A stretch of 32,321 nt of DNA, taken from the NCBI GenBank assembly GCA_002423465.1, contig DIWG01000012.1, positions 17,028 through 49,348 of the forward strand, given 5' to 3'. The translations under genes and the position numbers were made by a program. The notes beneath the pieces are model-generated. The model was not told where the DNA came from. It saw nothing but the letters and a program-made list of their open reading frames with translations, and did not search any database. Within the stretch, counting starts at the first letter, position 1; every line of letters begins with the position of its first letter. Below are positions 25,927 through 32,321 of the stretch, one piece after another. The stretch is from Syntrophaceae bacterium UBA6112. Lineage in GTDB: Bacteria > Desulfobacterota > Syntrophia > Syntrophales > UBA5619.

Positions 25927-27126
25927 CTACCAGTTAAGGTCTTTTTCGAGCATTGTCATCACGGTCCACATGGTGCCGCCGAACCCTGACGCGAGAGCGT
26001 GGTTTACCGGGGTCGGTATCTGGTGCGGACCGGCATTGCCGCGCACCTGCAGCGCCGCCTCGGCTACCCGGATCAGCGCGGTCGCACCGATCGGGTTCGA
26101 CCCGATCACGCCGCCTGACGGGTTGATGGGCATCTTACCGCCGATCATTATTTCCTTGTTCTCGACGAGTTTGAGGTGCTCATCGCCTTTCAGGGCGAAG
26201 AAGTCTCTGATCCAGTCAATGGCCCACCATGAGGCCGGATCGTACATTTCGAACACATCGAAGTAGTTCAAGGGGTCTTTGATACCATTGCGCTCAAACA
26301 GCTGCTTCGCTGCAAATTTATGCGTCTTCATAACAGGGAACGCCCTGTTGTATCCGAATATATTGAATGTCTCTTCCTTGTGGGCGGTGATATGGTCGCG
26401 TATCCAGACCGGCGTCTTGGCAAGCTCTTTTGCTTTTTTCTCGCAGGCGAAGATGACACAGCACGCCCCGTCGGACTGTGAGCACATTTCAATAAGCTTC
26501 AATTCACCCACAAGTTTCGGTGAAGTCCTGATGAGATCATCGATCTGATTGAAGTCAAGACCAAAGGCGCGGTGTGCATTGGGATTGAGCCCTGCGTGTT
26601 TGTCCATGATGATGCGGTAGGTCAATGATGCCCTGTTCGCACGTTCAAGGCCGAATTCCCGTTCGACGTCATAAGCCGAGGAGCCGGTGAGCGCCCCTGC
26701 CTGTATTTTTCTAAACCAGAGGGGGTCCGCCATGTTGGTAATGCCGCCTGTGGTGTGTCCTTCCTGAAGTTTCTCAAAACCGATGGCCATGACGATATCG
26801 TACATCCCCGAAGCCACGAGATTATCTGAGGCGCAGGACAGGGTTGCCCCGACCGTTCCCCCGGTGGTAATCCGAATTGAATCCTTGCCATATGCGCCGG
26901 TTCCCAGTACGTGCCAGAGGTCCGGCGAGTGGACCATCTCAAAGAGCTCCATATTGCCGTGAACGACGCAATTGATCTCTTTCATGGTCAGGTCTGCATC
27001 TTTCAGAGCCAGACTGACGGCTTCGTGAATCAATTCAGGCTGGTTGACATCCTCACGGTGGCTGGAATGCTTGGTCTGGCCGATGCCGATAATCCCAACA
27101 TTTCTGTTTTTCTTTTGATGTGCCAT
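25927..27126 (-). CDS. Thiolase-like (SCP-x type) protein T3, B-type
   Basis: 399-residue thiolase-fold protein, paralogue of T1 (385 aa). Shared stretches include TTGGTxGxT (87-95), SGMYDIVMAIGFEK (106-119), ITNMADPLW, EMCSQSDGACCVI (213-225) and NPSGGVIGSNPIGATA (335-350). By spacing the nucleophile position is Gly90, not Cys, and the catalytic His of the GHP motif is Asn344. The HDxF box reads EMYDPASW. GGGAGG precedes the ATG. It ends 10 bases before the SCP2-DUF35 gene, its probable partner, and follows T4 by 3 bases. Confidence 0.92.
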   Translation of the reverse strand: MAHQKKNRNVGIIGIGQTKHSSHREDVNQPELIHEAVSLALKDADLTMKEINCVVHGNMELFEMVHSPDLWHVLGTGAYGKDSIRITTGGTVGATLSCASDNLVASGMYDIVMAIGFEKLQEGHTTGGITNMADPLWFRKIQAGALTGSSAYDVEREFGLERANRASLTYRIIMDKHAGLNPNAHRAFGLDFNQIDDLIRTSPKLVGELKLIEMCSQSDGACCVIFACEKKAKELAKTPVWIRDHITAHKEETFNIFGYNRAFPVMKTHKFAAKQLFERNGIKDPLNYFDVFEMYDPASWWAIDWIRDFFALKGDEHLKLVENKEIMIGGKMPINPSGGVIGSNPIGATALIRVAEAALQVRGNAGPHQIPTPVNHALASGFGGTMWTVMTMLEKDLNW

Positions 27127-27129
27127 GGT

Positions 27130-28284
27130 TCAACCTCCCTGCCCTTCCATTACGATTACGGCCTGATGCTGCCCGGCCCCGCCGGTTGCCGCCTGGGCGA
27201 CTGCGCGTTTGGCGCCCCTGACTTGCCGGTCGCCTGCCTGGTTTGCCAGTTGGTAGTAGCATTCAATGGCCCTGGCCGCACCTCCGAGAAGAAGCGGATT
27301 ACCATTGAGCTGTCCCCCGGAGAGGTTCACGTTGAATTTGTCCATGCCGTCTTCGTCAATCCATCTGCCGCCTTGGCATTCATCGGCAATGCCGACGCCT
27401 TCGGCCCACATCGGAAGCTGGTATGCGGCATGGTCGCTCAGTTCGAAGAGTTGGATGTCTTTCCGTGGATTTGTTATATCGGCCATGGCGTATGCGCGTT
27501 TTGCAGCATTTTTTAGCGAGAAATTCGAGGCAAGATCTCTGTCACCAAGGAAATATCGGTCCATGCAGCTCCCGTACCCGGTGATCCACACGGGATTTTT
27601 CGTGAACTCATGCGCCCGCTCTTCGCTGCAGAGGAGCATACCGTACGCCCAGTCGGTGACGGGGTAGATATAAAGCTCCCGCAACGGGTCCGAATACATC
27701 GGCGAATTCATGACTTCTTTTTCATCGATGATTTTGTTCTCGCGGGCATAGGGATTCTTCTTCCCGTTTTTCCTGGAACGCACCACTATTTTCGCGAGAT
27801 GCTTGTCCGTAACTTTCGACTTTTCCATATAAGTGCGGGCTTGGAATGCATCCACATTGTGATAGTCCATGCCGAGAGGCCTGCAGTAGAAGGGATCATA
27901 GGCGAGGTTGGAAATCATCCTCCGGCTTTCTCCCTGCGACTCCTTACAGTGTCCCATGAAAAGGATCACGTCGTCATGGCCGGACAGGATGCACGCCATC
28001 GCGTAGCCGAGGCCGTTGATGCTCTCCTGTGCCATTTTTTCTTCTCCACGAAAATGTGCGCCCACGACATCCGTAATGCCGTTGTCCGATATGGTCCGCG
28101 CATCGAACATGTCATCCGAACAGGTGATGATGGTCCGGATGCCTTTCTCCATGTCAAAGGTCACATTCGTCTGCTTCATGATCGGTTCGAAACACTCGAG
28201 CAGCATGTTCTGAAAACGTAAATAATGATAATTTGGATGATTTTTAATCTGTGCCACCGCACAGATCGCTAATCTTTTACCCAT
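27130..28284 (-). CDS. Thiolase-like (SCP-x type) protein T4, A-type
   Basis: 384-residue thiolase-fold protein, paralogue of T2: shared segments include AYDPFYCRPLGMD, RYFLGDRDLAS (243-253) and KNAAKRAYAMADITNPRKDIQLFEL. It is the most divergent of the four. The nucleophile region reads QESINGLGYAM (no Cys), the D-x-x-S-D-G segment reads YPVTDWAYGM, the GHP His is Asn329 (LNGNPLLLGG) and the HDxF box reads ELSDHAAY. An inactive but structural subunit is plausible. The ATG at 28284 has AAGGAGG seven bases upstream. It is the second gene of the operon, 48 bases after the PHP gene. Confidence 0.9.
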   Translation of the reverse strand: MGKRLAICAVAQIKNHPNYHYLRFQNMLLECFEPIMKQTNVTFDMEKGIRTIITCSDDMFDARTISDNGITDVVGAHFRGEEKMAQESINGLGYAMACILSGHDDVILFMGHCKESQGESRRMISNLAYDPFYCRPLGMDYHNVDAFQARTYMEKSKVTDKHLAKIVVRSRKNGKKNPYARENKIIDEKEVMNSPMYSDPLRELYIYPVTDWAYGMLLCSEERAHEFTKNPVWITGYGSCMDRYFLGDRDLASNFSLKNAAKRAYAMADITNPRKDIQLFELSDHAAYQLPMWAEGVGIADECQGGRWIDEDGMDKFNVNLSGGQLNGNPLLLGGAARAIECYYQLANQAGDRQVRGAKRAVAQAATGGAGQHQAVIVMEGQGG

Positions 28285-28332
28285 GACCCATCCTCCTTCC
28301 TCTTTGATCCGACTTGACTTTGCTATTTTCCA

Positions 28333-28881
28333 TTAAAGGTAACAGTTCCAGAATCTCCCTTCCTGTACCGCCTGTATAATGGAATCTTTTTCCCTGATTG
28401 CATCCAACTCTATCCATGCCCTGCCGATACCGATCAGCGTATGCGAGTCATCGGAGGCTATTTGGGGATATGATATGTTTAATGATTCAAAAAACGTGTT
28501 ACGAAAGCCCTTCGTCGTTATTTCCACCGCGTCTATGGGATACATCTTTTCAAGCTCCCCCAGCCGAACCAATAACTGCTCCGGGGTAAAGTCATATTCG
28601 CCGATGTGATTGAATATATGAAGTGCCTTGCGGTCACCTTCGATTTTCGTCACATGAATGTATCCGTTCACAAAAACTGTCAGTTCAATGCCGTAAAAGA
28701 TAATCATGTTCGTCTTTACCTGCCCGCAAATGTCCCTGTAATTCTGCTTCAGCAAGTAATCATGATCCGTAAAAGCTATAAAATCATATCCTTTTGATTC
28801 GTATGTATTGGCCACTTCCTGGGGGGTCAATTTACCATCCGAACAAGTTGTGTGGGTATGGAAACATCCCTTCAGAAGCAT
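28333..28881 (-). CDS. PHP-domain metal-dependent phosphoesterase-like protein
   Basis: 182 residues from Met at 28881 (AGGTGG lies five bases upstream; the frame also opens at an ATG at 28902 that has no ribosome site). The PHP signature is complete: HTHTTCSDGKLTP (His8, His10, Asp15), FTDHDYL (His40, Asp41), GIEL, HIFNHIGE and ASDDSHT. These fit a metal-dependent phosphoesterase of the TrpH/PHP type. It is the first gene after the promoter and operator, so it heads the operon. No phosphate-ester substrate of the pathway is evident; a nucleotide, CoA-related or regulatory role is only a guess. Confidence 0.88.
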   Translation of the reverse strand: MLLKGCFHTHTTCSDGKLTPQEVANTYESKGYDFIAFTDHDYLLKQNYRDICGQVKTNMIIFYGIELTVFVNGYIHVTKIEGDRKALHIFNHIGEYDFTPEQLLVRLGELEKMYPIDAVEITTKGFRNTFFESLNISYPQIASDDSHTLIGIGRAWIELDAIREKDSIIQAVQEGRFWNCYL

Positions 28882-28938
28882 ACATACCACCTGATTGTTC
28901 ATTCAAAGCAACTGCCCCGGATGCGATCAACGAAATAA

Positions 28939-28960
28939 ATTGATTGGACGTTCAACCAAT
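28939..28960. promoter_or_regulatory. 22-bp palindromic operator candidate (TetR-type)
   Basis: An imperfect palindrome with half-sites ATTGATTGGAC and GTTCAACCAAT (9 of 11 positions symmetric). It sits directly downstream of the -35/-10 pair at 28967-28995, overlapping the predicted start of transcription, where a repressor would block RNA polymerase. The TetR gene in the same operon (17368-17973) is the natural candidate, but the link is inferred. Confidence 0.5.
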
Positions 28961-28966
28961 GATTAT

Positions 28967-28995
28967 TTCCTAACGACAACAATACTAATTGTCAA
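28967..28995 (-). promoter_or_regulatory. Putative sigma-70 promoter of the PHP/thiolase operon
   Basis: On the minus strand a perfect -35 TTGACA (28990-28995) is followed after 17 bases by a weak -10 TAGGAA (28967-28972). It lies 10 bases past the terminator of the miaA-glycosyltransferase transcript and about 85 bases before the PHP start. The layout of terminator, promoter, operator and gene is coherent. Confidence 0.55.
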
Positions 28996-29003
28996 GAAAT
29001 ATT

Positions 29004-29047
29004 TTAAAAAACAGACCGGATCGTCCGCTTCTTGTGATCTTCCGGTC
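29004..29047 (-). terminator. Rho-independent terminator of the miaA-glycosyltransferase transcript
   Basis: A perfect 7-bp stem, GACCGGA (minus strand, 29041-29047) and TCCGGTC (29014-29020), encloses a 20-base loop. It is followed by TGTTTTTT (complement of the A-run at about 29006-29011). The 20-base loop is long for such terminators. It begins about 60 bases after the stop codon of the glycosyltransferase at 29105. Confidence 0.65.
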
Positions 29048-29104
29048 CATACTGCACGGCAGTCACAGGGTTGACTTCATTTGGCCGGAAAACTCCGGAG
29101 TGAT

Positions 29105-30475
29105 CTATGATTCGGGAAAATGGGATCGCAGTTCTTCCAGAATCCGGAATTGCATGTCGGGCTGCAGAATTCCTGCATGGATCTCTTTGATCGAGGGAAT
29201 CGCTTGCCCCATTCGCTCGAAAAGGCCGTTCAGACCTTCAAACATGGGGACGGGAGGAAATGCAGAGCGGCTGAAGTGGTGAACCAGCCTCAGGGTCTTC
29301 AGGCCGTCAAACCAGACGTGGAATTGACGTCGGAGATGTTCGGCATCCGGGCAGTTCCGGCGGAGAACCGGCCAGTTCATCTTGAATCGGGAAAGATCGA
29401 GATACGTTCTGAGGTCAGGATGGATCTTTCGGGCGGCCTTCAGGATGGCCTCTGTTCCCCTGTCCGGATCGGCCTCCATCCCGGAGAGCCATTCCCGAAG
29501 GATCCCAAATATTCTGGGATCATAGAGGCGGTAATCCTCCGTCCCGCCGGTCAGAAAGCGCAGCATCCGCTGCCCGGTTCCGAAGGGCACCCTATCCGAA
29601 GGCCGTGAAGACGGGAAAACAGTCGTTGTTCCGATATGGCCTACTTTCCGGAGCTTGGCAAGCTTGTCGAGGAAGTGAAAATCCTCCGCGGCCGTCCGCC
29701 GGTTCATCCCCCGGACGGCCGCATATGCCTGTGCTGTACAGGACATTGTCGAACCGATTGCATGAAAGGCATAAGGAGAACCTGCAAACGAAAGGCCCAT
29801 CACATAGGCCCGTAAAAAGATCTCATAGCAGCAGATTGCCGCCAGCAGCCTGGGATCGGCCGGTTTCAGATGGGCATAACCCGTAACGGCTGCCGGATCG
29901 GCCGACCTCGAAAAATGGGTTTGAACCGCCGCAATATAGTTTTCCATCACCAACGTGTCCGCATCGAGGCAGGAGATCACTCCTCCACCCGGTCCTTGTC
30001 CGTTGAGAACCGTCAGTGCCGCATCCATGCCGATCTTCCTCGCCGTTCCCACCCCGCCGTCCCGGCCCGGGATCTCAACATCCGCGGATGATGCGTCAAT
30101 GCAGCCCAGGCGGAGCCCGCTGCCGGCGATCCGTTGGATATCAACCTCCAGTACGTCAGGTCCGTCAGTGTAAGATTTGCGCCCGAACAGCAGTTCCTTA
30201 AGGATGTTCAATGTTACCTGGTTGTCGCGGATCTCTTCTTTGGAGGCGATAGTCGGCCGATGGTTGTTCACAACGCAGACAACGAGAGTCCGGCGGAGTT
30301 CGCCTGATGGATTCGCAGCAATGCAGGAGAGCGTGCGGAAGAGAGAAGAACTTTCCGCCAGGCTGGGAATGACAATCGCCTGCTCCACGCCTGCGATCGA
30401 TGCCGCCAGAAGGGGACGCATGGGAGAGACAGCATATTTTTTGAGGTATTTGTCAATGTTCCGTGTGCAATTCAT
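29105..30475 (-). CDS. Family 2-like glycosyltransferase
   Basis: 456 residues. An N-terminal domain has the features of a GT-A nucleotide-sugar fold: VIPSLAE (35-41), VVCVVNNH and the D-x-D motif in CLDADTLV (169-176, Asp171/Asp173) for the metal and sugar nucleotide, then YAFHAIGSTMSC and AAEDFHFLDKL, where ED is a plausible catalytic region. No transmembrane segment is apparent. The remaining C-terminal part is uncharacterised. The ATG overlaps the miaA stop by four bases (ATGA, 30472-30475), so translation is coupled. Sugar donor and acceptor are unknown, as is any link to tRNA modification. Confidence 0.82.
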   Translation of the reverse strand: MNCTRNIDKYLKKYAVSPMRPLLAASIAGVEQAIVIPSLAESSSLFRTLSCIAANPSGELRRTLVVCVVNNHRPTIASKEEIRDNQVTLNILKELLFGRKSYTDGPDVLEVDIQRIAGSGLRLGCIDASSADVEIPGRDGGVGTARKIGMDAALTVLNGQGPGGGVISCLDADTLVMENYIAAVQTHFSRSADPAAVTGYAHLKPADPRLLAAICCYEIFLRAYVMGLSFAGSPYAFHAIGSTMSCTAQAYAAVRGMNRRTAAEDFHFLDKLAKLRKVGHIGTTTVFPSSRPSDRVPFGTGQRMLRFLTGGTEDYRLYDPRIFGILREWLSGMEADPDRGTEAILKAARKIHPDLRTYLDLSRFKMNWPVLRRNCPDAEHLRRQFHVWFDGLKTLRLVHHFSRSAFPPVPMFEGLNGLFERMGQAIPSIKEIHAGILQPDMQFRILEELRSHFPES

Positions 30476-31419
30476 TTCATCAGACCCGCAATCATGACAA
30501 GTGCGGCGTCTTCATCCGCCCCTTCGATCCAGTGAATTCGGACACCGTTTTTTTCCATTCTCCTGAACCAGGTCTCCTGCCGTTTGGCAAACTGGTGTAT
30601 ACGGGTGTTCAATGTTTGAAACATCTCCTCGCGTGTGATTTTCTGTTGCAGGTACTGGCTGATATAACGGTATTCCAGACCAAAGGATTCAAGCTTTTTC
30701 CATGAGATACCCTGGTCGCGTAGACGCCGAACCTCATCGACCATTCCGGCCTCCAGACGGGCCTGCAACCGGATGGTGATCCTCCGACGCAGATCATTCC
30801 GTTCGCAATGGATGCCGATGACCAACGGTGAAAGAACCATAGCCGGCCCCGCTTCACGGGGATGTTCCTTGGAAAATTGTGTGATCTCGATCGCCCGGAT
30901 GAGTCTGCTTCGCTCCAGAAGATCCGTCGAATTGTGAGCATCCGGGCAAAGCCGAAGGAAATGCCGCCGCAGAAAATCCATCTCCTCCTGGGCCAGTTTT
31001 TCCCGGAGAACGGTATCTTCAGGTACCGAAATCATCCGGTATCCCCTGAGGACCGAATCCAGGTAAAGCCCCGTTCCCCCGACAAGGAGCGGAAACCGCC
31101 CCCGCCCGGAAATTTCATGAAAACAGAAGAAAAAGCGCTCTTGAAATGTAAAAACGTTGAATTCTTCCATCGGATCAAAGATGTCGATCAGGTGAACCGG
31201 AATGCTCTCCCCTCCTCGGCGGTATTCAGCGAGGTCCTTTCCCGTCCCCAGATCCATCCCCCGATAAACCTGACGGGAATCTGCAGAGATGATCTCGCCG
31301 CCGATTCTCCGGGCCAGACGGACGGCAAGACCCGTTTTTCCGGATGCAGTCGGCCCCAGGACGACGATCAGATTCCAGTGTTCCTTGAATTTTCGGTACA
31401 GCCGGTCTTCAATGGCCAT
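30472..31419 (-). CDS. miaA: tRNA dimethylallyltransferase
   Basis: Transfers the dimethylallyl group from DMAPP to N6 of A37 in tRNAs reading codons that start with U, giving i6A37. The 315-residue protein has the P-loop GPTASGKT (22-29), the catalytic segment IISADSRQVYRGMDLGTGK, HLIDI, VGGTGLYL and the family segment RLRDQG. The length is normal. AGGAG precedes the ATG at 31417-31419 by seven bases. It is co-transcribed with the overlapping glycosyltransferase; mutL and hfq, frequent neighbours elsewhere, are not present here. Confidence 0.97.
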   Translation of the reverse strand: MAIEDRLYRKFKEHWNLIVVLGPTASGKTGLAVRLARRIGGEIISADSRQVYRGMDLGTGKDLAEYRRGGESIPVHLIDIFDPMEEFNVFTFQERFFFCFHEISGRGRFPLLVGGTGLYLDSVLRGYRMISVPEDTVLREKLAQEEMDFLRRHFLRLCPDAHNSTDLLERSRLIRAIEITQFSKEHPREAGPAMVLSPLVIGIHCERNDLRRRITIRLQARLEAGMVDEVRRLRDQGISWKKLESFGLEYRYISQYLQQKITREEMFQTLNTRIHQFAKRQETWFRRMEKNGVRIHWIEGADEDAALVMIAGLMK

Positions 31420-31502
31420 GGGTTCGCTCCTGTCTTGATATCCCCGGCATGTAAAAAAAACCGCGGCAACACCGTATTTCGATTGGCTTGGATTCGGATG
31501 AA

Positions 31503-31542
31503 TAAAAAAAAGTCCCGGCCGCTTCTGACGACCGGGACTTTT
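31503..31542 (-). terminator. Strong rho-independent terminator of the cold-shock gene
   Basis: An 11-bp perfect stem (AAAAGTCCCGG at 31508-31518 paired with CCGGGACTTTT at 31532-31542) with a 13-base loop. On the minus strand it is followed by a long T-run (A-run at 31504-31511). It starts 19 bases past the stop of the cold-shock gene. The hairpin also has a short T-run on the plus strand but is best read as minus. Confidence 0.9.
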
Positions 31543-31560
31543 GGGTTAGAAGAGGTTTCT

Positions 31561-31761
31561 TTATAATGGCTGAACGTTTACCGCTGCAGGTCCTTTTTTG
31601 CCCTGCTCGATGTCAAAGCGAATTCTCTGACCCTCATAAAGCGTCTTGAAGCCTTCGCCCTGAATGGCACTGAAATGTACAAAGACATCCCCGCCCTCAT
31701 CATTCTCGATAAACCCAAACCCTTTCTTCTCGTTGAACCACTTTACCTTACCTTCTGCCAA
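31561..31761 (-). CDS. csp: Cold-shock domain protein (CspA family)
   Basis: 66 residues forming one OB-fold cold-shock domain that binds single-stranded RNA and DNA and melts RNA structure. RNP1 is KGFGFI (13-18) and RNP2 is VFVHF (26-30), with the conserved KWFN near the start. The start codon is TTG (31759-31761), preceded by a GGGGGG-containing ribosome site about eight bases upstream; no ATG is available in frame nearby. The leader, about 327 bases to the previous gene, carries a terminator-like hairpin (31819-31863). Confidence 0.96.
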   Translation of the reverse strand: MAEGKVKWFNEKKGFGFIENDEGGDVFVHFSAIQGEGFKTLYEGQRIRFDIEQGKKGPAAVNVQPL

Positions 31762-31818
31762 AGCTGTACACCCCCCTTTCCTAAAATGTGTTCAAAGCGG
31801 GTTCCCCATCCTGAAGAC

Positions 31819-31863
31819 AAAAAAACCACCCCTTCTCAGAACCGAGTCCTGAACCGGTGGTGG
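31819..31863 (-). terminator. Terminator-like hairpin in the leader of the cold-shock gene
   Basis: On the minus strand the sequence reads CCACC(ACC)GG..., then an inner 5-bp stem CAGGA/TTCTG (31847-31851 with 31837-31841), then GGTGG followed by TTTTTTT (A-run 31819-31825). The outer GGTGG/CCACC stem (31856-31860 with 31826-31830) plus T-run looks like an intrinsic terminator about 60 bases before the TTG start. It could end the upstream transporter transcript or act as an attenuator in the csp leader. The rest of the 31762-32088 gap has no recognisable gene. Confidence 0.5.
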
Positions 31864-32088
31864 CTTGATTGTCCTGCAAGATATGAACACCCAACTTTTT
31901 CCTGTCCCGCCCATTTTGGTTATAACATGTTATCCTGCATTCAGGTCGCTTTTCGGGCGGATAGGTGTGCGTAACACCGATTTTTTGAAAAAGCAAGTTA
32001 TTTTTTATCGTATGTTTCCAAGGTTCACATCCGCTGTTTGCTGATTCGGCCTTGAGAAATCCTGCGATCGGCTTTTATTGATTTTTAT

Positions 32089-32321
32089 TCACTTTTCCAG
32101 CGATCCGACCGACCGATGGCAAGAAAACCAATGGCCCGCGCTATTCTGCTGCAATGGTGGTTCCCGTTGCTCGCATATTTCCTTCCGAAAGGAACACCGG
32201 GTGTGGAAGGCGCATCCTGTCGGCGGCGATGCGGGCGACGGCATCTCTCCACACAGGACCCTCCTGGCGGACCGACGTTGCGGATCCATGGAGGGCACGG
32301 CCGTTAGAAGTGCCCGGGTAT
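32089..32321 (-). CDS. Oligopeptide/dipeptide ABC transporter ATP-binding protein, C-terminal end (partial)
   Basis: Only the last 77 codons are in the window; the gene runs off the right edge. The frame reads TRALLTAVPSMDP, then CGEMPSPASPPTGCAFHTRC and ends GHWFSCHRSVGSLEK. This is the C-terminal extension of DppD/DppF/OppD/OppF-type ATPases, where PSPxxPPxGCxFHxRC is characteristic and HPYTxALLxAVP usually precedes it. The ATPase core is outside the window, so D- or F-type cannot be told apart. It is probably the last gene of a peptide or nickel importer operon, and the stop TGA is at 32089-32091. Confidence 0.85.
   Translation of the reverse strand, partial: TRALLTAVPSMDPQRRSARRVLCGEMPSPASPPTGCAFHTRCSFRKEICEQREPPLQQNSAGHWFSCHRSVGSLEK

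Noticed and set aside
31781..31996. 71-codon minus-strand frame upstream of the cold-shock gene
   Set aside because: It overlaps the terminator-like hairpin, has no ribosome site and its sequence resembles no family.

Overview
The window looks like a chromosomal segment of an anaerobic, probably syntrophic or hydrocarbon/fatty-acid-oxidising deltaproteobacterium (Syntrophales or a related Desulfobacterota lineage). This is inferred from gene content: a tilS-ftsH-folP-tsaE-lysC housekeeping run, next to a very long acyl-CoA operon built from thiolase-like proteins, DUF35 zinc-ribbon/OB proteins, acyl-CoA dehydrogenases and AMP-forming ligases. No 16S or species-level marker is present. Almost every gene lies on the minus strand; the only clear plus-strand gene is a lytic transglycosylase near the left end.

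Left block (1-10.1 kb): tRNA-Pro(GGG) with its own promoter and terminator (minus), a secreted lytic transglycosylase (plus), then a minus-strand housekeeping series read right to left. The order is lipoprotein PpiC-type foldase, MBL-fold hydrolase, tilS, ftsH, folP (with a long N-terminal extension), tsaE, lysC and a membrane-anchored ComEA-like helix-hairpin-helix protein. A perfect CRP-type half-site pair lies just upstream of tilS. Between this block and the next is a decayed ParB-like fragment (about 10.2-10.4 kb, plus strand).

Central block (10.5-28.9 kb): apparently one long minus-strand operon, or several tightly spaced ones. Its head is at about 28.97 kb, where a TTGACA promoter is followed at once by a 22-bp imperfect palindrome that would suit a TetR-family repressor. 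Read in transcription order: PHP-domain phosphoesterase; thiolase-like T4; thiolase-like T3; SCP2-SCP2-DUF35 fusion; DUF35-BKACE fusion; long-chain acyl-CoA synthetase; DUF35; thiolase-like T2; thiolase-like T1; DUF35; TetR regulator; two acyl-CoA dehydrogenases; a MaoC-like hydratase pair; an acyl-CoA ligase; then a serine beta-lactamase-like hydrolase and a carboxymuconolactone-decarboxylase/AhpD-like protein. The operon carries two copies of the same unit (an A-type thiolase followed by a B-type thiolase plus two DUF35 domains). None of the four thiolases shows the usual nucleophilic Cys motif and three lack the catalytic His. This suggests C-C bond chemistry other than classical thiolysis, such as retro-aldol or retro-Claisen cleavage by thiolase/DUF35 complexes, with BKACE handling a beta-keto acid. 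Substrate unknown. This is the best candidate for an undescribed system in the window.

Right block (29.0-32.3 kb): miaA overlapping a family-2-like glycosyltransferase and ending in a rho-independent terminator, a TTG-initiated cold-shock protein with a strong 3' terminator and a terminator-like hairpin in its leader, and the 3' end of an oligopeptide ABC-transporter ATPase that runs off the right edge. Positions 1-92 hold nothing I can recognise.
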